Source of the DNA: Micromonospora fulviviridis
Lineage (GTDB): Bacteria > Actinomycetota > Actinomycetes > Mycobacteriales > Micromonosporaceae
Assembly (NCBI RefSeq): GCF_014648395.1
Contig: NZ_BMRA01000006.1
Coordinates: forward strand, 33,069-97,068
Reading direction: 5' to 3'
Length of the DNA stretch: 64,000 nt
Shown here one piece after another: positions 35,045 through 43,655 of this stretch. The translations under genes and the position numbers were made by a program. Positions within the stretch are counted from its first letter, which is position 1; every line of letters begins with the position of its first letter. The notes below the pieces were generated by a model. It saw only the letters and a program-made list of their open reading frames with translations. It did not search any database and was not told the DNA's origin.

Positions 35045-36616
35045 GTGTTTGAGGTGTCGGGGGACTTCGAGATCCACATTACGGCTCACGCCTATCACGC
35101 CGAGAAGCTGTCGGCGTTCGCCACCCAACATGGCGTGAAGTTCGTCCACATCGTGCTCGATCGTGGCGCGTACGTCTCTCAACCGATGCTCACCCTGACC
35201 GGGCGAGGCACCCTGGCCGAACAGCACGCCGCGGTGCAGCGTTGGAAACGCGAACTGCGCGAAGCAGGGATTCACCCCTGCCGTTCAAAGATCGAGGCGG
35301 CGCCGTGGTGCGTCGGGGTGCCAAAGTCGGATGAGCAGGCGGCAGTCGAGCCGGGTGGCCGGTACTTCGAGCATCACGTCAAACTGCTGCTACCGGGTAC
35401 GGCGGTGGCGGATCTGGTGGCTCTCACCGATCTGGTCGCGCCGCACGGGGCGCGCCTGTCACGCAACGCGCGCCGGGAGTTCGTGGACGGCGCGCAGGAG
35501 CGGTTCGTCACCCAGCGCTGCCACGGTGCCGGGCTCGCCACGGCCACGAAGCGGCTCGACGAGCTGCCCGAGGCCCTCCGGGCCGCGGGCCACGAGCCCA
35601 CGACGGTGGAGCAGGAGTACGTCGTCTTCGACAGCGACCTCCACCACGACCAGGGCTGGCTGGCCTCGCCCACAGCGGGCGCTAGCGGTTGGGCAATGGA
35701 GCGCGAGAACAGGATGAGGTACGCGCCGGCTGGCTCCCCGCACTACCCGCCGACCTACCAGCCACTACCCGCCAGCCCGACCGTCCGACAAAAGGCTGCC
35801 TTCGACCCCGCCCTCAAGCAGTACCCGAACGCCTACCGCGCCGGCGAGCCCGACTTCCTCGTGGCGGCCACCGGCCAGCAGTGGACCAACGCCAGACGCG
35901 CCGCCATGCGCCACGTCCTGGCGGCTGTCGCCGCAACCACCTGGGGTCAGCATCTGGTCCTGCGCGGCAGCGTCACCATGGCGGCCTGGGTCGGCGATGC
36001 CGCTCGCGAGCCGGGCGACCTCGACTTCGTCGTTACCCCGCACGCCCTCACCAGCGACAGCGCCGACGCCCGCACCCTGCTCGACGGCATCAAGACCGCC
36101 GTCCGAACCGCACCCGGCGCCGGCCTGCAACCAGACCGGATCACCGAGTCCGCCATCTGGACGTATGAACGCGCTGAGGGACGCCGCCTCCTCATCCCGT
36201 TCAGCACATCGGAGGCACCGGACGGCCACGTACAGATCGATGTTGTCTTCGGTGAAAAGCTCCCCCTCCCACCAGAGGTGCTGATACTGCCCGACGTCGA
36301 CGAGCCGTTACTGGCCGCGCCCGCCTCGCTGGCGCTGGCGTGGAAGCTGATGTGGCTGGCCACCGACATGTACCCGCAAGGCAAAGACCTCTACGACGCG
36401 GTCCTGCTCGCCGAACACACCACCGTCGACCAAGCCCTCGTCCGCCAGCTCATGCGACCGGAACTCGGCGCCGAAGCCGATACCTTCACGGCCGAAACCG
36501 TCTTGTCCTGGCAGGTCGACTGGACCAACTTCACCGACGAGTATCCCGGAATTGCGGGCACCGCCGAGGAGTGGACCAGGCGACTGGCGCTGGCCCTCGA
36601 TCACGCCTGGACCTGA
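35045..36616 (+). CDS. Two-domain protein with AbiEii-type nucleotidyltransferase
   Basis: The 523-residue protein (GTG 35045) has an N-terminal domain of about 190 residues (FEVSGDFEIHITAHAYHAEK, VKFVHIVLDRGAYVSQPMLT, SKIEAAPWCVGVP) known from standalone actinobacterial hypotheticals. The C-terminal part is an AbiEii/AbiGii-type nucleotidyltransferase with HLVLRGSVTMAAWVGDA, the catalytic-site REPGDLDFVVTPH, HVQIDVVFGE and a late LAWKLMWLATDMYPQGKDLY. AbiEii toxins inactivate tRNA by adding nucleotides and normally pair with an AbiEi antitoxin, which I do not see. The canonical G-S-x-L after the first strand reads GSVTMAAW, so activity is likely but not certain. Confidence 0.75.
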   Translation: MFEVSGDFEIHITAHAYHAEKLSAFATQHGVKFVHIVLDRGAYVSQPMLTLTGRGTLAEQHAAVQRWKRELREAGIHPCRSKIEAAPWCVGVPKSDEQAAVEPGGRYFEHHVKLLLPGTAVADLVALTDLVAPHGARLSRNARREFVDGAQERFVTQRCHGAGLATATKRLDELPEALRAAGHEPTTVEQEYVVFDSDLHHDQGWLASPTAGASGWAMERENRMRYAPAGSPHYPPTYQPLPASPTVRQKAAFDPALKQYPNAYRAGEPDFLVAATGQQWTNARRAAMRHVLAAVAATTWGQHLVLRGSVTMAAWVGDAAREPGDLDFVVTPHALTSDSADARTLLDGIKTAVRTAPGAGLQPDRITESAIWTYERAEGRRLLIPFSTSEAPDGHVQIDVVFGEKLPLPPEVLILPDVDEPLLAAPASLALAWKLMWLATDMYPQGKDLYDAVLLAEHTTVDQALVRQLMRPELGAEADTFTAETVLSWQVDWTNFTDEYPGIAGTAEEWTRRLALALDHAWT

Positions 36617-36700
36617 CCAGCCCGAACAGTTGCCCTGCACCAGACCGAAGCAGTCCGAGCGTGGTGGATGTGACCTGATGCGGGGCGCGAGGATGGACCA

Positions 36701-36901
36701 GTGGACGGCGATCTGTCTGTGGCGGTGGCACGCCTCAAGGAGGCGTTCGTTCGGTACCCGCGCAGGGTGGTGCTCGAAGGCTGCCCGCATTGCCGGGGGC
36801 CGGTGCCGGTCGACGATCATGACCTGTTCTCTTTGACCATCAGCCTCGGCAACACGGGGGTCACCCTCTCGGATCGAGAGCCGACAGCAGCGGCGACCTG
36901 A
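36701..36901 (+). pseudogene. N-terminal stub of a conserved hypothetical
   Basis: From GTG 36701 the frame reads AVARLKEAFVRYPRRVVLEG, CPHCRGPVPVDDHDLFSL and TISLGNTG. The CPHC metal-knuckle followed by DLFSLTISLGNT is a pattern I know from the start of longer actinomycete proteins. The product ends 15 residues later, so the gene is truncated. Confidence 0.45.
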
Positions 36902-37472
36902 CATCAGCCGTTGACATCAACTGTGCCGGCCGAGGTCGGACCAGCGCGGACGGTTGGCGCCTCCGGGCCGGCCCCGATGGACATCGACGGACGATAAGGC
37001 TCTCGCCGGAACCACCTTACAAGCGAGGGGTCGTCCGTCGAGAGTTGACTGCTGAGTAGGCCACACCGCTCGCGCCCGGGTGGTGCGTGGCAAGCGGTCC
37101 CTGAGGAGCAGCCGATCGGCAACGCCGAGGCGCTGCTCACTGGTCGTAGACCGATCCCGAGCGCTTCCGAGAGCAAGCGGAAGTAGGGAGTGAACCCCAG
37201 TGCAGATGTGAAGTTCAGTGCGGGCAAGAAACCCGTCCCGTTGACCGACCCCGGATGTCACCGACAGCACAGACGCGGCCCGGCTCCGGCGGGATCCTGA
37301 AGCGGGCTCCTACGGCCCGGTTTGACGCGCGCCCCGGTAGGGAATTTCGCGGACACCTCAATGAAGGAGGCTGTATGGAGACGTCCGCTAGCGCCGGGCG
37401 CAGTTACCGACAGCCGACACGCCCATGCGCGGCGGCGCGTGTTGCAGCGCCAACCACAAGGGGGCGAGCTTA
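36902..37472. other. No gene recognised
   Basis: No frame shows recognisable protein sequence and no element ends are seen. The stretch probably holds deletion scars between the stub at 36701-36901 and the small gene at 37473. Confidence 0.5.
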
Positions 37473-37640
37473 ATGGCTCGCGTCGGTCGCTACGGGATCC
37501 CAGGGTTCGTGTGGTTCCTGATCTGGCTCGTCGTCTGCATCTTGATCGTCATCCTGTTGGCCCTGCTCATTCACCACTTCGGAGGCGCCTCGCTATCACT
37601 CAAGCTCGGCCACTTCTACCTGAACATCGGGGTCACCTGA
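37473..37640 (+). CDS. Single-span membrane microprotein
   Basis: The 55-residue protein reads MARVGRYGIPGFVWFLIWLV then VCILIVILLALLIHHFGG and ends SLKLGHFYLNIGVT. One long hydrophobic helix follows a short basic N-terminus. GGGGGCGAG stands just before ATG 37473, and a very strong hairpin follows the stop, so it looks like a real monocistronic gene. Function unknown. Confidence 0.65.
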   Translation: MARVGRYGIPGFVWFLIWLVVCILIVILLALLIHHFGGASLSLKLGHFYLNIGVT

Positions 37641-37678
37641 CCCGCCGGATTCGTCGACACTCCGGCGTCGGGATTGCA

Positions 37679-37723
37679 CAAGCCGTGTTAGCCGTCACCT
37701 TCGGTGACGGCTAACACGGCTTG
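37679..37723 (+). terminator. 21-base perfect stem, terminator
   Basis: Bases 37679-37699 pair perfectly with 37703-37723 around the loop TTC; the inner stem is GCCGTCACC/GGTGACGGC. It begins 39 bases after the microprotein stop codon. Confidence 0.75.
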
Positions 37724-37764
37724 GAAGCGAGCAATCGTGGAGTGCCAGCCCGGTACGCAAGCGC

Positions 37765-37890
37765 TTGCCGAGGGGGCTGGATAGCCCGTCGTTGCGGGAA
37801 CTCGCTGGGCTCTCGCGGGGCGAGTACAGCGAGGCACGCGAGCTGATGGACCAGGTGGTCGACGAGTTGGGCTACCAGGCCGCGACGGAT
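37765..37890 (+). pseudogene. Fragment of an unknown actinobacterial gene
   Basis: The plus strand reads SPSLRELAGLSRGEYSEARE then LMDQVVDELGYQAATDF, a coherent helical protein segment. It has no proper start and runs into the 3' end of a Nudix remnant on the other strand. The family is not recognised with confidence. Confidence 0.35.
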
Positions 37891-38181
37891 TTCTTGTACC
37901 CGTCGGGCAGCCGTAGCGCTGCAGCCTCAGCCTTCGTGAACAGGCCGACCTCAAGGTGCTCATCGCTGAGGACAGGAGCGCTCCCGGCGTCAGTGTGGCA
38001 GCCGTATGTCACGACGAAGACGTCCGCCCCATCGCGGATGTGGTACAGCCAGGTGTTGAGGATCGGGCCGATCGTTACTTCCCAGCCGATCTCCTCGGCG
38101 ATCTCCCGTGCTAGGCGCCCTCCGGCTCCTCACCGGGGTCGAGCTTGCCGCCCGGCAACTCCCACTCGCCGCGATTCGCGT
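37878..38181 (-). pseudogene. Frameshifted Nudix hydrolase gene fragment
   Basis: The minus strand encodes GEWELPGGKLDPGEEPEGA, a TAG stop in that frame, and then in the next frame REIAEEIGWEVTIGPILNTW, ADVFVVTYGCH and LSDEHLEVGLFTKAEAAALR. Together they form a Nudix box GX5EX7REXXEEXG with one base missing before the RE. The 5' end is also lost at the join with an IS110 remnant near 38190. Not functional as read. Confidence 0.65.
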
Positions 38182-38195
38182 TGGCAGAAGCTGCT

Positions 38196-38345
38196 GCGAT
38201 GCCTGCAGCAGGCCATGGTGCTCGAGGTCGGTATCGAACGCCCCGACGGGCCCGTCGTCGAGGCCCTCCTCAGGGCGGGGCTCACGGTCTTCGTGATCGC
38301 CCCGAACCAGATCAAGCACCTGCGCCGCCGCTACGGCGCAGCCGG
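38196..38345 (+). mobile_element. IS110-family transposase fragment
   Basis: The plus strand reads VGIERPDGPVVEALLRAGL then TVFVIAPNQIKHLRRRYGAA, part of the N-terminal DEDD catalytic domain of IS110-family transposases. Flanking sequence loses similarity on both sides, so only an internal piece of about 150 bases remains. It supports the view of 36.7-38.5 kb as a recombination graveyard. Confidence 0.6.
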
Positions 38346-38568
38346 CAACGAAGCGCTGGATCGAAAATCGCTCGCCGCGCTGAAGACCCCGTCGGCACAA
38401 CGACTCGCCGACGCCGCGCTGTCCGGACAGCCACTGGCCTGGCTCAACCCGCCCCAACCGGCGACGTAGCTGCCCATTCCGACCCGACAGCCCGGGTGCC
38501 GCTCGTAGGATCGCAACCATGCTCGGGCAGCGGCCGTACCAGGCAGACAACCAACCCCATACGCTGCG

Positions 38569-39339
38569 GTGGCGCTGAGCCAAGCGGGCAGTCTGTGGGC
38601 GACCCTCGCGGTGACGCTGGTCCTGGGAGCCCTTCACCTGCTGGCGCCATACATCCGGCGGACGCTGCCGGTGCCCACCCAGGCGGCGACCTCACTCGGC
38701 GGCGGCATCGCCGCAGCGTACGTCTTCCTCTACCTCCTGCCGCGCCTCGCCGAGGGCAACGAGGCGGTCGCCCACGTCCTGGAGGAAGAGGTCCGCGCCG
38801 GCCGGGTGCGCGGATTCATCCTGTTCCTCGTCGCGCTGATCGGCTTCTTCACGTTCTACGCCCTGGAACGCGCCACCCATCGGACGAAAGGGCACGAGCA
38901 GGAGCCCACCCGGCTGGTCTTCGCGTGTCAACTCGGCTTCTTCGCGCTCTACAGCGGCCTGATCACGTACACCTTGGCCACGAAGCTGGACGCCGGCCTC
39001 GCACCGGCGGCGCTGTTCGCCGTCGCCATGGGGCTGCACGTGCTGGCCACCGACGGCGTGCTGGCCGAGCACTTCCCGGTCAGCCTCACCACGCGGTGGC
39101 GCCTCGTTCTCGTCGCCGGCGCCGGCGCCGGCTGGTTGACCGCGGTCGTCGCCCAGCCCACCAGCGTGGTGATGAATCTGCTCACGGCGTTTCTCGGTGG
39201 CGGGATCCTGCTCAACGTCTTCGTCGACGAACTGGCACCCGAGCGGCACTCGAGCTTCGCCTGGTTCACTGTCGGGCTGGCCAGCTATTCAGCGCTCCTC
39301 GCGATCGCGACCTTCACCACGGAGCTGGGGGCCGCATGA
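38569..39339 (+). CDS. ZIP-like polytopic membrane protein
   Basis: The 256-residue protein has about eight hydrophobic segments (LWATLAVTLVLGALHLLAPY, GGGIAAAYVFLYLLPRLAEG, GFILFLVALIGFFTFYALER, LGFFALYSGLITYTLATKL, AALFAVAMGLHVLATDGVLA, VVMNLLTAFLGGGILLNVFV). Histidines and acidic residues occur inside helices 4-7 (GLHVLATDGVLAEHFP, NVFVDELAPE), reminiscent of ZIP metal transporters, though the canonical HNxxDG motif is absent. Zinc transport is a guess. GTG 38569 begins the protein. Confidence 0.65.
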   Translation: MALSQAGSLWATLAVTLVLGALHLLAPYIRRTLPVPTQAATSLGGGIAAAYVFLYLLPRLAEGNEAVAHVLEEEVRAGRVRGFILFLVALIGFFTFYALERATHRTKGHEQEPTRLVFACQLGFFALYSGLITYTLATKLDAGLAPAALFAVAMGLHVLATDGVLAEHFPVSLTTRWRLVLVAGAGAGWLTAVVAQPTSVVMNLLTAFLGGGILLNVFVDELAPERHSSFAWFTVGLASYSALLAIATFTTELGAA

Positions 39340-39379
39340 CGGCGAGGAGAACCCAGTTACCAGCACCGTTACGGGCAGT

Positions 39380-39510
39380 GGAGCCGGCCGCCGGCGTTCG
39401 AAGGAGGTGGCCGGCGGGCTCGTCTCGACCGCCGACGACTACCTCGCCTTCGCCTCGGCCCTGCGCGCCGGCGGTTCCCACCACGGCGAGCGGGTGCTCC
39501 CGCGGCCATC
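39380..39510 (+). pseudogene. Fragment of a class C beta-lactamase-like serine hydrolase
   Basis: One frame reads VAGGLVSTADDYLAFASALR followed by GERVLPRPSV. The GGLxSTADDYLxFA motif occurs in beta-lactamase/D-aminopeptidase-family proteins, well downstream of the catalytic SxxK. Both ends are missing. Confidence 0.5.
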
Positions 39511-39959
39511 GGTGACGCTGGGCCAGGTCGGTGTGCCCCACCAATGGCGGCACGCCAGCCCACCGTGTGCCGCGGTGCACAGGCGGCGTGTCGGCCACCC
39601 CGTTCCTCGGCTGCGGCTGCCCACCCGCCCAACACGTCGGCGACGTGGTCGCTGAAGTCCGCGAGGTCGTCGCCGGCAATCTCGACGAGCCGTGAGCCAC
39701 CCGGGAGCAGGCGCTGCGGGTTGACCAGCCAGCGCCAGATCCGTACGGCTAGCCAGTCCCAATCGTCCCGCTGACGTCGTCAAGCTGCCGAGCGTCGGAT
39801 TCCGGAGGCTGGCACCTGGGTGACCCGTCGCAGTGGGAAGCCAAAACGCGAGGACGTCCCGTCCTGGTTCGCTCGCGCTGACGGATACGCGCCTGCTGAG
39901 CTGCTGCCAGCACTTACAGTGGGGGAGTTGCCGGAGTCCTGGGGGATGAGGTTCGGTAA
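39511..39959. other. Probable gene remnant on minus strand, otherwise no gene
   Basis: Between about 39610 and 39780 the minus strand reads DDWDWLAVRIWRWLVNPQRL then LPGGSRLVEIAGDDLADFSD, a protein-like stretch with no good start and a degenerating C-terminus. I do not recognise the family. The rest of the stretch should include the promoter of the GH15 gene. Confidence 0.35.
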
Positions 39960-41846
39960 GTGAGGTCCTATCCGTTCGTTGAGTCACACGGCTTGATCGG
40001 CGACCTGCAGACGGCGGCGCTGATTGCGGATGACGGCACCCTCAATTGGTTCTGCGCGCCGCGGTTCGACTCGCCCAGCATTTTCGCCGGACTGCTGGAC
40101 ATCAATAAGGGTGGGTTTTTCCGTATCGCGCCCCATGGAGTCGGCAACGTCAGAACCAAGCAGTTGTACCTGCCAAAGACGCCGATTCTGATCACCCGTT
40201 TTCTGACGCCCGAAGGGGTGGGTGAGCTGATCGACTTCATGCCGGTTGTCGGCGACGTCGCCACCGATTGTCATCGTATCTTCCGGCTGTTCCATGTGGT
40301 CCGCGGCACCATGCGGTTCCGGATCGATTGCCAGCCGCGATTCAACTACGGGCGCGACCCGCACGAGTTGCAGATGTACACCGACGGTGCCGTCTTCCGG
40401 AGCCCGACGCTCAGCATCACGCTCCATCGGGTCCGCCACCACGACCAGCCCCCGCAGGAAGTCGAAATCGAACGCGACGGCGACGGGGTACGCGCCTTCG
40501 TCACCCTGCGCGAGGGTGCTATCAGCGGAGCCCTCGTCGAAACCGGGTCGACCGGGCCGCCCCGACTCATCCAGCCTCCGGAAATACACTCGATGTACGA
40601 GCAGACCCGGGACTTCTGGCGGAACTGGCTCGGCGGCTCCTGCTATCGCGGACGCTGGCGGGAAGCGGTGGAGCGCTCAGCCTTGACGCTGAAGCTTTTG
40701 ACGTACGCGCCGACCGGTGCCCTGATCGCCGCCCCCACCGCCGGCCTGCCGGAGCAGATCGGCGGGGCGCGGAACTGGGACTACCGGTATGCCTGGATCC
40801 GCGACGCCTCCTGGTCGGTCACCTCGCTGCTCGGTCTCGGCCTCACCGAGGAAGCGCGCCGATACCTTCAATGGCTAAACGATCGGATCTGCGAGGCGGC
40901 CGGACGGGAAACCCCGCTGCACCACCTGTACCGCGTCGACGGCTCGACCGACCTCGATGAGCATGCGCTCGACCACCTCGAGGGCTACCGAGGATCCCGC
41001 CCCGTGCGGATCGGCAACGCCGCCGCCGACCAGCTCCAGCTCGACATCTATGGAGAAGCACTGGGCGCCATCCATTTCGCGGACGCCTATGGCCTGCGCA
41101 GCTCCTACCACGCGTGGCTCAACACGGTGAAGCTCATCGACTGGCTCTGCGAGCACTGGGACAGACCCGACGAAGGGATCTGGGAGACCCGCGGTGGCCG
41201 CAAGGACTTTACCTTCGGCCGCCTCATGTCGTGGGTGGCTGTCGATCGGGCCATCCGCCTTGCCCAGCGGCACGGGGCACCCGCCGAGATCGACCTCTGG
41301 ACCACCGCACGAACCCGGATCTACCGCCAGATCATGAGTCGGGGATATCACCCCGCGCGACGCGCGTTCGTGCAGCACTACGACAGCGACGTCCTGGACG
41401 CGGCGCTGCTCACGATGCCGAACCTCGGGTTCATCTCGCCCGACGATCCGATGTGGCAGTCCACGCTGCGCGCGATCGACGACGAGCTCGTCTCCGACAG
41501 CCTCGTCTACCGGTACAACCCCACCGCGTCGCCCGACGGCCTGGCGGGCAACGAAGGCACCTTCAGCATGTGCACCTTCTGGTATGTCGAGGCACTGGCC
41601 CGCTCGGGACGCGTCTATGACGCGATGATCGCCTTCGAGAAGATGCTCACCTACGGCACCCACCTCGGTCTCTTCGGGGAGGAGATCGCTCCGACCGGCG
41701 AGCAGCTCGGCAATTTTCCCCAAGCCTTCAGTCATCTCGCGCTGATCAACGCCGCGATCACTCTCGATCACATCATGGACGCTGCACCGGGACCGTGTCG
41801 CGCGCCCCTGGAAACCCTCGGCGAACCCGGTCCACTGTCGAAGTGA
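39960..41846 (+). CDS. Glycoside hydrolase family 15 protein (glucoamylase/trehalase-like)
   Basis: The 628-residue enzyme has the N-terminal trehalase-like beta domain (GLIGDLQTAALIADDGTLNW, RFDSPSIFAGLLD) and a C-terminal (alpha/alpha)6 barrel. The barrel includes GGARNWDYRYAWIRDASWSV, GIWETRGGRKDFTFGRLMSW (first catalytic-glutamate region) and NEGTFSMCTFWYVEALA (second). Actinobacterial members of this GH15 group hydrolyse trehalose or alpha-glucans in the cytoplasm; no signal peptide is seen here. Length fits the family. GTG 39960 has GAGG about 9 bases upstream. It stands alone, so substrate choice cannot be taken from neighbours. Confidence 0.9.
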   Translation: MRSYPFVESHGLIGDLQTAALIADDGTLNWFCAPRFDSPSIFAGLLDINKGGFFRIAPHGVGNVRTKQLYLPKTPILITRFLTPEGVGELIDFMPVVGDVATDCHRIFRLFHVVRGTMRFRIDCQPRFNYGRDPHELQMYTDGAVFRSPTLSITLHRVRHHDQPPQEVEIERDGDGVRAFVTLREGAISGALVETGSTGPPRLIQPPEIHSMYEQTRDFWRNWLGGSCYRGRWREAVERSALTLKLLTYAPTGALIAAPTAGLPEQIGGARNWDYRYAWIRDASWSVTSLLGLGLTEEARRYLQWLNDRICEAAGRETPLHHLYRVDGSTDLDEHALDHLEGYRGSRPVRIGNAAADQLQLDIYGEALGAIHFADAYGLRSSYHAWLNTVKLIDWLCEHWDRPDEGIWETRGGRKDFTFGRLMSWVAVDRAIRLAQRHGAPAEIDLWTTARTRIYRQIMSRGYHPARRAFVQHYDSDVLDAALLTMPNLGFISPDDPMWQSTLRAIDDELVSDSLVYRYNPTASPDGLAGNEGTFSMCTFWYVEALARSGRVYDAMIAFEKMLTYGTHLGLFGEEIAPTGEQLGNFPQAFSHLALINAAITLDHIMDAAPGPCRAPLETLGEPGPLSK

Positions 41847-42142
41847 GGATCTACCTGTGGTGCTGCGGCTTGACCACCCGGTCGAGGCCCCTGGGCGCGC
41901 GCCGGCCGGTGACGGTGTCGCTCTGCGGCCGTCACGCCTGACACCCGGCGGCTGGCGCGGAAAGGCGGGAAACACGGAGGGCCGCCGCAGAACGACAGTG
42001 CGTCGAGGTTCGGTGATGGGCCGGCAGCCGGCCGGGCCGCGCGGTCAGAACCGGCGCGGCGTGGGGGAGCGGACGCCGGTAGCATCGGCGAGTTGGCAGC
42101 GGTCGCGGGGTTGCGGCTAGGACGCCTCAGGAGCAGGGCTAG

Positions 42143-43040
42143 GCGGTGTCTTCAAAGCCTTACAGCCATTGCGGTAGCGCGGCGATGGTGAGGTGGCCTG
42201 GTACGACGTGGCGGTCTTGTCGTAGCGGGTGGCGACGCTTCGGCACTGCTTGAGCCGATTGAAGCAGCGCTCCACGACGTTGCGCCGTTTGTAGAGCTGC
42301 TTGTCGAAGACCGGTGGTCGGCCGCCGGGGCTGCGGCGGCCGACCTGCTGGTCGGCGCCTTCGGGGATGGTGTGCCCGATGCCGCGACGGCGTAGCTCGG
42401 CCCGGATCGCTCTGCAGCCGCAGCCCTTGCCGGCGATGACGTGGTCCGGGCGGACGCGGGGCCGGCCAGGCCCTGACCGCCCCACACGGAACGCGGCCAT
42501 GACATGGGGGAAGCGGGTGCAGTCGTTGACGTTGCCGCCGGACAGGACGAACGCCAGGACCCGGCTGGCGCCGTCGCACGCCAGGTGGATCTTCGTGGTC
42601 AGTCCACCTCGAGATCGACCGAGGGCGTGATCTTGTGGTTCGTCCGTTTCTCGGCGCCCCCTTTAGCGCCGGCCGCGTGCTGGCGTGCCCGCACGATCGT
42701 GGAGTCCACCGACGCCAGCCAGTCGATATCGCCGGCGGCCTCCGCGTCGGTCTGCGCCCCGGCGAGCATGCGGGTGAACGTGCCGTCCAGGGCCCACCTG
42801 CGGAAACGGGTGTAGATCGACTGCCAGGAACCGTAGCGGGCAGGCACGTCCCGCCACGCCGCCCCGCCCGGATCCTCCACACGATCCCGTTGAGCACCCG
42901 CCGATCATCGACCCGCGGCCGACCACCCGTCACGGCCGATGGCAGGTACCTCGACAGGCCATCCCACTCGACATCAGACAACTCGTAGCGACGACCCCCG
43001 CGCTACATCATCCGCCATCAAGATCCTTTGAAGAGACTGC
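42143..43040 (-). mobile_element. Decayed IS5-family insertion sequence
   Basis: The element ends are inverted repeats GCGGTGTCTTCAAAG at 42143-42157 and, on the opposite strand at 43026-43040, GCAGTCTCTTCAAAG, flanked by CTAG at 42139-42142 and 43041-43044 (target duplication). The 898-base length is normal for the IS427 group. It is a different element from the one at 1998-3501, as the repeats do not match. The 296 bases between the GH15 gene and this element hold no gene. Confidence 0.8.
42160..42981 (-). pseudogene. IS5-family transposase with several frameshifts
   Basis: The protein starts MSDVEWDGLSRYLPSAVTGG with RPRVDDRRVLNGIVWRIRAG in one frame. It continues in a second frame (AAWRDVPARYGSWQSIYTRF, DIDWLASVDSTIVRARQHAA) and a third (RPDHVIAGKGCGCRAIRAEL, KQLYKRRNVVERCFNRLKQC). 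It returns to the first frame for the natural C-terminus LTIAALPQWL at 42160. At least three frame changes are needed, more than programmed frameshifting explains, so the transposase is inactive. Confidence 0.8.
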
Positions 43041-43175
43041 CTAGCCCTGGGCCAGCCGGCCCATCGGGCCGGCCAGAATCCCCGCGAACCGGGTGAACCG
43101 TCTGACAGAGTGGTCTCTGTGCGCAGGAAGGTGACCGGGAATCATGACGGGCACGGCGGCAGAGAGGGGCGACGT

Positions 43176-43655
43176 ATGAGCGACGATCAGGCGCTCACCA
43201 GGCCGGGTACGCAGAGCCGTCGGGCCCTGCTCACCGGTGCGGGCGCGGTCGGCGCGGCGGCGGTTCTGGCCGCCTGCGGCGGCGACGACTCCGGCGACGG
43301 GGCCGGCGCCCCCACCACCGCCGTTAGCCCCACCCCCACGAGCACCAGCGGCGGCGGTCCGGCGGCCGGCCAGCCTTTGGCCAAGACCACCGACATCCCG
43401 GTTGGTGGCGGCAAGATCTTCGCCAAGGAAGGCGTCGTGGTCGCGCAGCCGAATCCGGGGGAATTCAAGGGCTTCAGTTCGATCTGCACCCACCAGAGCT
43501 GCACGGTTTCGCGCGTCGAGGGCGGCACGATCGACTGCCTCTGCCACGGCAGCAAGTTCTCCCTCGTCGACGGCTCGGTCAAGACGCCCCCGGCCACGCG
43601 GCCGCTCCCGCCTAGGGAGATCAAGCTCACCGGCGACCAGATCTCACTGGCCTGA
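43176..43655 (+). CDS. Rieske [2Fe-2S] lipoprotein
   Basis: The 159-residue protein has a twin-arginine start (SRRALLTGAGAVGAAAV), lipobox LAAC (Cys34), a Ser/Thr/Gly/Pro-rich linker and a Rieske domain. Cys104 and His106 (CTHQSC) with Cys121 and His124 (CLCHGS) would bind the cluster; Cys109 and Cys123 can form the usual disulfide. It is predicted to be exported folded by Tat and anchored outside, carrying electrons in the envelope. Similar standalone Rieske lipoproteins occur in actinomycetes outside the bc1 complex and their partners are unknown. GAGGGG lies 6 bases before ATG 43176. Confidence 0.9.
   Translation: MSDDQALTRPGTQSRRALLTGAGAVGAAAVLAACGGDDSGDGAGAPTTAVSPTPTSTSGGGPAAGQPLAKTTDIPVGGGKIFAKEGVVVAQPNPGEFKGFSSICTHQSCTVSRVEGGTIDCLCHGSKFSLVDGSVKTPPATRPLPPREIKLTGDQISLA

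Noticed and set aside
23359..38345. Prophage or integrative element
   Set aside because: No integrase, structural, replication or conjugation genes and no att-like duplications were seen. The zone looks like piecemeal decay.
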